DNA from: Lysobacter prati
Lineage (GTDB): Bacteria > Pseudomonadota > Gammaproteobacteria > Xanthomonadales > Xanthomonadaceae
Assembly: GCF_009765215.1 (NCBI RefSeq)
Contig: NZ_VLNV01000001.1
Location: 186,001-250,000 of the forward strand
Reading direction: 5' to 3'
DNA: 64,000 nucleotides
In this document: positions 51,374-59,288 of the stretch, piece after piece
Layout: each line of letters begins with the position of its first letter
How positions within the stretch are numbered: the stretch's first letter is position 1
Position numbers and translations under genes: made by a program
Notes under the pieces: model-generated
Database searches by the model: none
What the model was told of the DNA's origin: nothing
The model's input: the letters and a program-made list of their open reading frames with translations, nothing else

Positions 51374-52690
51374 GTGAGCAGCCGATTGCGCCCGCAAGTG
51401 CGGAAGCTGTTGCTGTCGCTCGCGGCAACGGCGGTGCTCGCGTCCGTCGCGCTGGTGTCGGCGTGCTCGGGTGGTGGCGACAAGCGCGAAGTGGTGCGCT
51501 TCTGGGCGATGGGTTACGAAGGCGAGGTGGTCGCCCAGCTGATACCGGAGTTCGAGCGGCGCAATCCCGGCATCCGCGTCGAGCTGCAGCAACTGCCGAT
51601 CATTTCCGCGCACGAGAAGTTGCTGACCGCATTCGCAGGCGACGCCTTGCCCGATGTCGGTGCGATCGGCAACACCTGGGTGTCGGAGTTCTCCCTGCTC
51701 AACGCCCTGGCGCCGCTCGATGGGCGCCTGGCCAACACGCCGAGCCTGCAGGTCCGCGACTACTTCCAGGGCGCGTGGGATACCGGCGTGATCGGAACGA
51801 CCGTGTACGCCGTGCCCTGGTACGTTGAGACCCGTTTGCCGTTCTACCGGCGCGACATCCTCGAGAAGGCCGGCATCACCCGGCCACCGCGGACGTGGGC
51901 GGAATGGAAAGTGGCGATGGCGGCGATCAAGCGCGAGGTCGGCCCGAACCGCTACGCCGCATTGTTTCCGTTGAACGAAGCCGAGCCGCTGTTGAACCTG
52001 GGCATCCAGTCGCCCGAACCGCTGCTGCGCGACGACGGCCGCTACGGCAACTTCAGGAGCCCCGGATTCAAGCGGGCGCTGGGCTTCTATCGCGAGGTCT
52101 TCGTCAACCGGTGGGCGCCTGTTGCCAGCAACACCCAGATCGCCAATGTCTGGAATGAGTTTGGTCGCGGCTATTTCAGCTTCTACGTCAACGGTCCGTG
52201 GAATATCGCCGAGTTCCGCAACCGGCTGCCGCCAGAGTTGCAGTCGACCTGGATGACGATGCCGCTGCCCGGAGAGAATGGGCCGGGTGCGTCGGTCGCG
52301 GGCGGCGCCAGTTTCGTCGTGTTCCGCAAGTCCACGCACCAGGATGCGGCCTGGAAGCTGGTTGCCTATCTCTCGCAGCCGGAGATGCAGGTGCGCTTTC
52401 ACTCGCTGACCGGCAACCTGCCGCCGCGACGCAGTGCCTGGGAAGCGCCGACATTGAGGGACGACATCTACGCCCGCGCATTCCGCGACCAGCTCGAGCG
52501 CGCCCGGCCGACGCCGAAGGTGCCGGAGTGGGAGCGCATCGCCAACGAGATCAAGCTGGTCGGCGAGCAGTTGGCCAACGGTCGTCTCAGCGTCGACGAG
52601 GCCGCGGCCGAGCTCGACCGTCGTGCCGACAACATCCTCGAGAAGCGGCGCTGGATGCTCGACCACCGCACGATGGGAGCGGCGCCATGA
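51374..52690 (+). CDS. sugar ABC transporter substrate-binding lipoprotein
   Basis: A 438-residue type-1 extracellular solute-binding protein (MalE/UgpB-like). GTG start at 51374 gives the lipobox VSAC (LASVALVSACSGGGDKREVV). Binding-protein features are VVRFWAMGYEGEVVAQLIPE, ISAHEKLLTAFAGDALPDVG, ALDGRLANT-like, YAVPWYVETRLPFYRRDILE, and GGASFVVFRKSTHQDAAWKL. It would deliver sugars to the permeases that follow, with a 4-bp ATGA overlap to the next gene. Confidence 0.93.
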   Translation: MSSRLRPQVRKLLLSLAATAVLASVALVSACSGGGDKREVVRFWAMGYEGEVVAQLIPEFERRNPGIRVELQQLPIISAHEKLLTAFAGDALPDVGAIGNTWVSEFSLLNALAPLDGRLANTPSLQVRDYFQGAWDTGVIGTTVYAVPWYVETRLPFYRRDILEKAGITRPPRTWAEWKVAMAAIKREVGPNRYAALFPLNEAEPLLNLGIQSPEPLLRDDGRYGNFRSPGFKRALGFYREVFVNRWAPVASNTQIANVWNEFGRGYFSFYVNGPWNIAEFRNRLPPELQSTWMTMPLPGENGPGASVAGGASFVVFRKSTHQDAAWKLVAYLSQPEMQVRFHSLTGNLPPRRSAWEAPTLRDDIYARAFRDQLERARPTPKVPEWERIANEIKLVGEQLANGRLSVDEAAAELDRRADNILEKRRWMLDHRTMGAAP

Positions 52691-53568
52691 TGCGCGCGTC
52701 CACTGCCGGCTGGATCTTCGCCGGGCCGGCATTGGCGGTGATCGGGGTGTTTTTCGGGCTGCCGGTGTTGGCTGCGCTCGCGCTGAGCCTGACCGACTTC
52801 GACATCTACTCCCTGTCCGATATCTCCAACCTGCGTTTCGTCGGCCTGGGCAACTATCTTGGGTTGCTGCAGAACCCGCTGTTCTGGAAGGCGCTGGGCA
52901 ACACGCTGTACTTCGTCGTGGTGGGTGTGCCGCTATCGATTGCGGTGTCGCTGGCCGCGGCACTGCTGCTGCATTCGAAGGTGGCGCGGTTCAAGCCGCT
53001 GTTCCGCACGGCCTATTTTGCGCCGGTGGTGACCACGGTGGTGGCGATGGCGGTGATCTGGCGCTATCTCTTCCACACCGGCTACGGCCTGGTGAACTGG
53101 GCGCTGTCGTGGGTCGGTATCGATGCGGTCGACTGGCTGGGCGACCCGAAGTGGGCGATGCCGACGATCATCCTGTTCGCGGTGTGGAAGAACTTCGGCT
53201 ACAACATGATCATCTTCCTGGCCGGGCTGCAGTCCATTCCCGAAGACCTGTACGAGGCGGCACGCATTGACGGCGCGTCGCCGCTGCGCCAGTTCCGGCA
53301 CGTCACGCTGCCATTGCTCGGTCCGGTGCTGCTGCTGGTGTCGATCCTGACCCTGTCGGGCTATTTCCAACTGTTCGCCGAGCCCTACGTGATGACCCAG
53401 GGCGGACCGCTGCAGAGCACGGTGAGCGTGCTGTACCTGATGTACGACGAGGGCTTCAAGTGGTGGAACCTTGGCAACGCGTCGGCGGTGGCGTTCATGC
53501 TGTTCGCGCTGATGACGGCGGTGACCAGCGGCTTGTTCTGGTTCGCGCGGCGCAAGGGGGCGGAGTGA
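52687..53568 (+). CDS. sugar ABC transporter permease (MalF-like)
   Basis: A 293-residue permease with six helices. It contains the EAA loop EAARIDGASPLRQFRHVTLP that contacts the ATPase and typical helices such as GWIFAGPALAVIGVFFGLPV. Its ATG overlaps the binding-protein stop, and its own stop overlaps the next permease by one base. No ATPase gene follows in the cluster. Confidence 0.94.
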   Translation: MMRASTAGWIFAGPALAVIGVFFGLPVLAALALSLTDFDIYSLSDISNLRFVGLGNYLGLLQNPLFWKALGNTLYFVVVGVPLSIAVSLAAALLLHSKVARFKPLFRTAYFAPVVTTVVAMAVIWRYLFHTGYGLVNWALSWVGIDAVDWLGDPKWAMPTIILFAVWKNFGYNMIIFLAGLQSIPEDLYEAARIDGASPLRQFRHVTLPLLGPVLLLVSILTLSGYFQLFAEPYVMTQGGPLQSTVSVLYLMYDEGFKWWNLGNASAVAFMLFALMTAVTSGLFWFARRKGAE

Positions 53569-54389
53569 TGACCCCGCGCCTGGCCAAAGCCATCATCAAC
53601 GGCCTGCTGATCGCGCTGGGCGTGATCAGCGTGGCGCCGCTGCTGTGGATGCTGTCGGTTTCGTTCATGCAGCCGGGTGAAGCCAGCCAGTTCCCGCCGC
53701 CGCTACTGCCTGCCAGCGCGACGCTGCACAACTACCACGAGCTGTTCGCGCACGCCGGCATGGGCCGCTATCTGCTCAACAGCTTCCTGATCGCGATCAT
53801 GGCCACGCTGATCGGTGTGCTGCTCAACACCATGGCCGGCTATGCCTTCGCCAAGCTGCGCTTCGCCGGCCGCGATCGGATCTTCCAGGTGCTGCTGGCG
53901 GCGCTGGTGATTCCGGCGCAGGTGACGATGATGCCGCTGTTCCTGATGCTCAAGCAGATCGGGCTGGTCAACAGCTATGCCGGCGCGATCGTGCCGTCGC
54001 TGGCGACGGTGTTCGGCATCTTCCTGGTGCGCCAGTACGCGCGCTCGATTCCCGACGAACTGCTCGAAGCGGCGCGAATCGACGGGGCAGGGGAGGTGCG
54101 GATCTTCTTCCAGATCGTGCTGCCGGTGCTCAAGCCGATCCTGGTGACGCTGGCGATCTTCGTGTTCCTGGCGTCGTGGAACGACTTCATGTGGCCCCTG
54201 ATCGTGCTCAGCGACAAGAGCCTGCAGACGCTGCCGGTCGCGCTGGCGACCCTGTCGCGCGAGCACGTGCAGGACAACGAGATGATGATGGCCGGCTCGG
54301 TGGTCACCGTGCTGCCGGTGCTGCTGCTGTTCCTGGCGTTGCAGCGCTATTACCTGCAGGGACTGCTGGTGGGGAGTGTGAAGGGGTGA
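53568..54389 (+). CDS. sugar ABC transporter permease (MalG-like)
   Basis: A 273-residue permease with six helices. The EAA loop is EAARIDGAGEVRIFFQIVLP. The order binding protein, MalF-like, MalG-like is the standard for CUT1 importers. It starts at 53568 (TGATG junction) and its stop overlaps the GTG of the next gene by 4 bp. Confidence 0.94.
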   Translation: MTPRLAKAIINGLLIALGVISVAPLLWMLSVSFMQPGEASQFPPPLLPASATLHNYHELFAHAGMGRYLLNSFLIAIMATLIGVLLNTMAGYAFAKLRFAGRDRIFQVLLAALVIPAQVTMMPLFLMLKQIGLVNSYAGAIVPSLATVFGIFLVRQYARSIPDELLEAARIDGAGEVRIFFQIVLPVLKPILVTLAIFVFLASWNDFMWPLIVLSDKSLQTLPVALATLSREHVQDNEMMMAGSVVTVLPVLLLFLALQRYYLQGLLVGSVKG

Positions 54390-57300
54390 CGTCTGCATGC
54401 CCGGCCCCCGTCATCCCGGCGAAAGCCGGGACCCACCTTGATCCTGCTGCGGTCGTAAAAAGGGCAACGGCAAAATGGATCCCGGCTTTCGCCGGGATGA
54501 CGGCATTGGTGCTGATGGGCACTGTTCCGGCGGCCTTCGCTGCGTCGGGCCCCAGCAGGCAGCTCGACGGCTTCGAAACCGCAAAGCCCTGGACGGTGGT
54601 CACCTCCGACCAGGTCAGCGGCAAGCTGCGCAGCGTTGCCGGCGCGCACGGCAAGGCGCTGTGCCTGGATTACGACTTCAATGGCGTCTCCGGCTACGCC
54701 GGCATCACTCGGGAACTGCCGCTGGACTATCCGGAGAACTACGCGTTCTCGTTCCAGCTGCGCGGCCACTCGCCGGCCAACGATCTTCAGTTCAAGCTGG
54801 TCGACGACAGCGGTGACAACGTCTGGTGGGTGAACCGTCCGCGTTACGACTTCCCCGCGCAATGGACGCCGGTGGAGTACAAGCGTCGTCACATCAGCCG
54901 CGCCTGGGGTCCGGCGCCGGATCCGACCCTGCGCCACAGTCGCAGGATCGAATTCACCATCTACAACAGCGCCGGCGGCAAGGGCTCGGTCTGTTTCGAC
55001 GACCTGGCCATGCGGACGTTGCCGCCGCAGGACGACTCGCCGCTGACTGGCCGTGCCAGTGCGACGGTGGGCAACGCACTCGCCGGCAATGCGGTCGACG
55101 GCAAACCCGACACCGCTTGGCGGGCCGCGATCGACCCGGCGCGACCACCGCAGTTCCAGCTCGACCTGGAGCGCATGCGCGAGTTCGGTGGTTTGGTGCT
55201 GCGCTGGCTCCCGGGTCTGCAGGCATCGGACTACCGGATCGAACTGTCCGACGACGACCGCCATTGGCGCCTCGCGCGTGAAGTCAGCGGCGCCGATGGC
55301 GGCAGCGACTACCTGGCATTGCCGGAATCCGAAGCGCGCTACCTGCGACTGACACCGCTGAAGGCGCCGACTGCGGAAGTCGCGCTGGCGGAGTTCAGCG
55401 TGCAGCCGCTGGCATTCGCCGCCACGCCCAACGACTTCGTGCGATCGGTGGCCGCGCAGGCGCCGCGGGGCACGTGGCCTCGAGGATTCAGCGGCGAGCA
55501 GACGTACTGGACGATCCTGGGCATCGACGGCGGCCTCGAGCAGGGGCTGATCGGCGAGGACGGCGCGATCGAGATCGGCAAAGGCGGCTTCAGCATCGAG
55601 CCGCAAGTCACCACCGCGCATGGTGTCGTCAACTGGGCCGGCGTGGAGATCACGCAGTCGTTGCAGGACGGTTACCTCCCCATTCCGACCGTGCAGTGGC
55701 GGCATGATGATTTCCGCCTCGACATCACCGCCTTCGCGCAGGGGGCGCAAGCGCAGTCGCAGCTGGTTGGCCGCTATCGTCTGACCAACACCTCGAAGGT
55801 CGCGCAGGACTACGTGCTGGGATTGCGGGTACGGCCGTTGCAGGTCAACCCGCCGACGCAGTTCCTCAGTACCGTCGGCGGCGTCAGCCCGATCCACGCG
55901 CTGGCACTCGACAAGGACCTGGTGACGGTGGAAGGCCGGCCGCGACTGAGGCTGTCGCAGCCGGCGACGCAAGTGCGCGCCACGACGTTCGATGCACAGG
56001 ACACCCCCGCGACCTCCACGTCGCCGCACCAGGTCGATGACCCCACTGGACTCGCCAGCGGCGTACTCGACCATGCAGTGCATCTGGCGCCCGGCGAGTC
56101 GTTCCAGCTCGACTGGATCGCGCCGCTGACCGGCCAGCTTGCCTCGTCGCTGACAGGCACCGAAGCAGAAGCGATGCAGCAACAAACCGCGGCGCAATGG
56201 CGCGAGAAGCTCGACCGCGTGCAGTTGCGCGTGCCGGCGCAGGGCCAGCATGTCGTCGACACCCTGCGCACAGCGCTGGCGCACATGCTGATCAGCCGCA
56301 TCGGGCCGCGCCTGCAGCCGGGCACGCGGTCGTACTCGCGGGCGTGGATCCGCGACGGCGCCATGATCGGCGAGGGACTGCTGCGGATGGGGCGCGAGGA
56401 CGTTGCCGAGGAGTTCCTGCGCTGGTACGCGCCGTACCAGTTCGACAACGGCAAGGTGCCGTGCTGTGTCGACGACCGCGGCAGCGATCCGGTGCCGGAG
56501 AACGACAGCCATGGCGAGCTGGTCTTCACCGTGGCCGAGGTCTTCCGCTACACCCGCGACCGTGAGCTGCTGGCGGCGATGTGGCCGCATGTACAGGGCG
56601 CGGTGCGCTACATGGACCAGCTGCGCCTGAGCGAACGCACCGAGGCCAATCGCACTCGCAATGCCGCGTTCTACGGAATGATGCCGGCCTCGATCAGCCA
56701 CGAGGGCTACTCGGCCAAGCCGATGCACTCGTACTGGGACAACTTCTGGACGCTGCGCGGCTACAAGGACGCGGTCGAGATCGCGCAATGGCTCGGTCAC
56801 GACGAGGATGCCGTGCGCTTTGCCGCCTCGCGCGACCAGTTCCGCGACGACCTGTACGCCTCGCTGCGCGCGGCCACGACGCAGCACGGCATCGACTTCC
56901 TACCCGGTGCGGCCGATTTGGGTGATTTCGATGCGACTTCGACCACGATCGCACTGGCGCCCGGCGGCGAGCAGGCCAACCTGCCGCAGGATCAGCTGCA
57001 GAACACGTTCGAGCGCTACTGGCGTGAGTTCGTGGCGCGTCGTGACGGTACCCGCGAATGGAAGGACTACACGCCCTACGAGTTGCGCACGATCGGCAGT
57101 TTCGTGCGGCTGGGGTGGCGGGAGCGCGCGCACGAGGCGCTGGCGTTCTTCTTCGCCGACCAGCAGCCGCGTGCATGGAACCAATGGGCCGAAGTCGTCT
57201 CGCGCACACCGCGCAAGCCGTTCTTCCTCGGCGACCTGCCGCACGCCTGGGTCGCTTCGGACTACGTGCGTTCCGCGCTCGACATGTTCGCCTACAGCCG

Positions 57301-57616
57301 CGACGACGATGCACTGGTGGTCGCCGCCGGTATTCCGGCCGACTGGCTGGCGGGCGAGGGCGTCAGCGTGGCGAACCTGCGCACGCCGCAGGGGCCGTTG
57401 GGGTACTCGTTGAAACAGACCGGCGATCGTGTCGTGTTCAGACTGGCGCCCGGATTCACGCCGCCACCGGGTGGCGTAATCCTGACTTGGCCCTATGCGG
57501 AGCCTCCCGGGCGTACGCGCATCGATGGCCGGGCGGCAACCTGGCAAGGCAACGAGTTGCGGATCGATCGCGCCGGGGCGACGGTCGAGATCCAGTTCGG
57601 CCGCGGCCAGCGCTGA
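54386..57616 (+). CDS. large discoidin/six-hairpin glycosidase-like secreted protein
   Basis: A 1076-residue protein if it starts at the GTG overlapping the permease stop. A CBM-like N-terminal module (LDGFETAKPWTVVTSD to VCFDDLAMRTLPP, about 60-220) is followed by a discoidin-type module (NAVDGKPDTAWRAAIDP, RYLRLTPL). A beta-sandwich and an (alpha/alpha)6 barrel follow, with SRAWIRDGAMIGEGLLRMGR, QFDNGKVPCCVDDRG and AWNQWAEVVSR. It would cleave an oligosaccharide; the family is not known to me. Residues 1-52 include a REP-coded signal peptide. A shorter ATG start at 54497 is possible, but leaves no basic n-region. Confidence 0.75.
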   Translation: MTSACPAPVIPAKAGTHLDPAAVVKRATAKWIPAFAGMTALVLMGTVPAAFAASGPSRQLDGFETAKPWTVVTSDQVSGKLRSVAGAHGKALCLDYDFNGVSGYAGITRELPLDYPENYAFSFQLRGHSPANDLQFKLVDDSGDNVWWVNRPRYDFPAQWTPVEYKRRHISRAWGPAPDPTLRHSRRIEFTIYNSAGGKGSVCFDDLAMRTLPPQDDSPLTGRASATVGNALAGNAVDGKPDTAWRAAIDPARPPQFQLDLERMREFGGLVLRWLPGLQASDYRIELSDDDRHWRLAREVSGADGGSDYLALPESEARYLRLTPLKAPTAEVALAEFSVQPLAFAATPNDFVRSVAAQAPRGTWPRGFSGEQTYWTILGIDGGLEQGLIGEDGAIEIGKGGFSIEPQVTTAHGVVNWAGVEITQSLQDGYLPIPTVQWRHDDFRLDITAFAQGAQAQSQLVGRYRLTNTSKVAQDYVLGLRVRPLQVNPPTQFLSTVGGVSPIHALALDKDLVTVEGRPRLRLSQPATQVRATTFDAQDTPATSTSPHQVDDPTGLASGVLDHAVHLAPGESFQLDWIAPLTGQLASSLTGTEAEAMQQQTAAQWREKLDRVQLRVPAQGQHVVDTLRTALAHMLISRIGPRLQPGTRSYSRAWIRDGAMIGEGLLRMGREDVAEEFLRWYAPYQFDNGKVPCCVDDRGSDPVPENDSHGELVFTVAEVFRYTRDRELLAAMWPHVQGAVRYMDQLRLSERTEANRTRNAAFYGMMPASISHEGYSAKPMHSYWDNFWTLRGYKDAVEIAQWLGHDEDAVRFAASRDQFRDDLYASLRAATTQHGIDFLPGAADLGDFDATSTTIALAPGGEQANLPQDQLQNTFERYWREFVARRDGTREWKDYTPYELRTIGSFVRLGWRERAHEALAFFFADQQPRAWNQWAEVVSRTPRKPFFLGDLPHAWVASDYVRSALDMFAYSRDDDALVVAAGIPADWLAGEGVSVANLRTPQGPLGYSLKQTGDRVVFRLAPGFTPPPGGVILTWPYAEPPGRTRIDGRAATWQGNELRIDRAGATVEIQFGRGQR
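54409..54503. repeat. inverted REP pair inside the 5' end of a coding sequence
   Basis: TCCCGGCGAAAGCCGGGA (54414-54431) and TCCCGGCTTTCGCCGGGA (54480-54497) form a pair in opposite orientation, flanked by GTCA and TGACGG. It lies within the frame of the glycosidase-like gene and codes for VIPAKAG and WIPAFAGMT. Confidence 0.85.
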
Positions 57617-57696
57617 GGCCGCATCAACGCTACGTGATGGTGCGACGCACCGCCGTGCGCTATCTAGGCGATCTGCAATCACATAAGGGAGATCAC

Positions 57697-58125
57697 ATGG
57701 AAACGACGGAACTCCATCGCGGCCGTCTTATCGACCACATTCAACTGGTCGTGCGCAACCTCGACGCCAGCCGGACTTTCTACACGGCCGTGTTCGGCGT
57801 TCTCAATATCCCGATGGCGGGGTCAGGCGATGACTACTTCTGGGCCGACGAGCTGTTCGTCTCAACAAGGGACAGCGAAGCGGCGCAGGGCGAGCTGACC
57901 GGGCGCCATCACCTCGCGTTCCAGGCGCAGGACCGCGCGATGGTCGATGCCTTCCACGAAGCCGCGATTGCCAACGGTGGCAAGGACAACGGCGCACCCG
58001 GCGAACGCTTCTACCATCCGGGCTACTACGGGGCGTTTGTGCTCGATCCGGACGGGAACAACATCGAGGCGGTCTACCACGGCGAGGCCAAGCGCAGCGC
58101 CGCCTCGGTCAAGGTGACGTTCTGA
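57697..58125 (+). CDS. VOC-superfamily (glyoxalase-like) protein
   Basis: A 142-residue vicinal-oxygen-chelate protein. IDHIQLVVRNLDASRTFYTA supplies the first metal His, GRHHLAFQAQDRAMVDAFHE a second and DPDGNNIEAVYHGEA the Glu. Such proteins are dioxygenases, fosfomycin-type transferases or isomerases; the reaction is unknown. A good AAGGGAGA sequence precedes the ATG at 57697. It is separated from the glycan locus by 80 bp and probably not part of it. Confidence 0.85.
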   Translation: METTELHRGRLIDHIQLVVRNLDASRTFYTAVFGVLNIPMAGSGDDYFWADELFVSTRDSEAAQGELTGRHHLAFQAQDRAMVDAFHEAAIANGGKDNGAPGERFYHPGYYGAFVLDPDGNNIEAVYHGEAKRSAASVKVTF

Positions 58126-58133
58126 GCTTGCGG

Positions 58134-58157
58134 CGCCCGCCGCAACTGCGGCGGGCG
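58134..58157. terminator. bidirectional terminator hairpin
   Basis: CGCCCGCCGC / GCGGCGGGCG with an AACT loop, between the convergent VOC and RND adaptor genes. Confidence 0.65.
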
Positions 58158-58169
58158 TGACCACGTTGA

Positions 58170-59288
58170 CTACTTCTTTTCCGCCGCCGCCATCTCGCGT
58201 GCCTTGACCCGGATGCCGGGCGTCAGCAGCGCATTCGGGGCCACCACGACGACATCGTTGGCGACGATGCCAGACAGCACTTCGATCTCGTTGCCGAGAT
58301 TGCGGCCGAGGGTGACGTCGCGGAAATCCAGTGCCGAGTCGCGCAGTGTCGCGACCTGCGCACCGCTGCCGCGCTGGATCACCGACGACAGCGGCAGGAT
58401 CGTGGCGGGCGCCGGGCGTGACAGATGCAGCCGCACGCTGCCGACCATGCCGGCGGGGATGCGGCTGTCAGGGTTGGGCAGCCGCAGCTCGGTGCGCATC
58501 ACGCCCGAATCGCGCGACAGCGACTGCGCGCTGCGCACGACCTGTGCCTTGTACGTCTGCCCTGGCAGCTCCGGAAAACCGACGTCGGCTTCCACGCCGG
58601 GCCGGATCTGCAGCGCCACGTTCTGTGGCACGTCGATCACGACGCGCAGCGGGTCGAGCGAGCTGACTTCGAACAGCGGTGTGGCCGTGGTGGAATCGCC
58701 GACGACACGGTCGCCGCGTTCGATGTTGCGGGCGACGACCACACCGGAGAATGGCGCGCGCACCGTCTGGAATCCCTGGCGCTCGCGAGCAGAGGTCAGG
58801 CGTGCCTCGGCAGCGGCTTCGGCCGCCACGGCGACGTCATGGTTGGCCTTGCGGTCGCTGTAGAGCTCCTTCGAGATCGCGCCGGAACCGACCAGCACGT
58901 TTGCGCGGTCGAAATTGACCTTGGCCAGGGTCTCGTCGGCGCGCGCGCGTGCCAGCTCGGCCTGTGCTTCGCGCACGGCCTGGTCGGCCTCGGGCGCGGC
59001 GATCACCGCCAGTATCTGGCCAGCCACGACCTTGTCGCCAAGGTCGGCGCGGCGCTCGCTGATGAAACCGGTGGCGCGCGCGTAGATCTGCGCCGACTCG
59101 CCCGCCATTGCGCGTGCGGGCAGGCTCAGGTCGTAGGCGCTGTCGGCGGCTTTGGCGCGGACCGTCAGCACTTCCGGCACGGTGGTGGCCGGCTTGGGCT
59201 CGGCTGAGCCGCTGCTGCAGGCCGCCAGCACGGCGAGGATGGCGATCGCCATTGATCCGCGTGCGAGATGGCTGTGGGAAATCATCAT
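58170..59288 (-). CDS. RND efflux periplasmic adaptor lipoprotein
   Basis: A 372-residue membrane-fusion protein. The lipobox is LAAC (ILAVLAACSSGSAEPKP). The lipoyl halves (AGQILAVIAAPEADQAVREA, VRAPFSGVVVARNIERGDRV), the helical hairpin and the beta-barrel (PAGMVGSVRLHLSRPAPATI) match AcrA/MexA-like proteins. The ATG at 59288 overlaps the pump stop by 4 bp. Unusually it follows the pump gene; no outer-membrane factor is adjacent. Confidence 0.92.
   Translation of the reverse strand: MMISHSHLARGSMAIAILAVLAACSSGSAEPKPATTVPEVLTVRAKAADSAYDLSLPARAMAGESAQIYARATGFISERRADLGDKVVAGQILAVIAAPEADQAVREAQAELARARADETLAKVNFDRANVLVGSGAISKELYSDRKANHDVAVAAEAAAEARLTSARERQGFQTVRAPFSGVVVARNIERGDRVVGDSTTATPLFEVSSLDPLRVVIDVPQNVALQIRPGVEADVGFPELPGQTYKAQVVRSAQSLSRDSGVMRTELRLPNPDSRIPAGMVGSVRLHLSRPAPATILPLSSVIQRGSGAQVATLRDSALDFRDVTLGRNLGNEIEVLSGIVANDVVVVAPNALLTPGIRVKAREMAAAEKK

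Noticed and set aside
54350-56887. 845-residue minus-strand frame
   Set aside because: Shadow of the glycosidase-like gene; no motif, no start context, and it crosses the REP pair.
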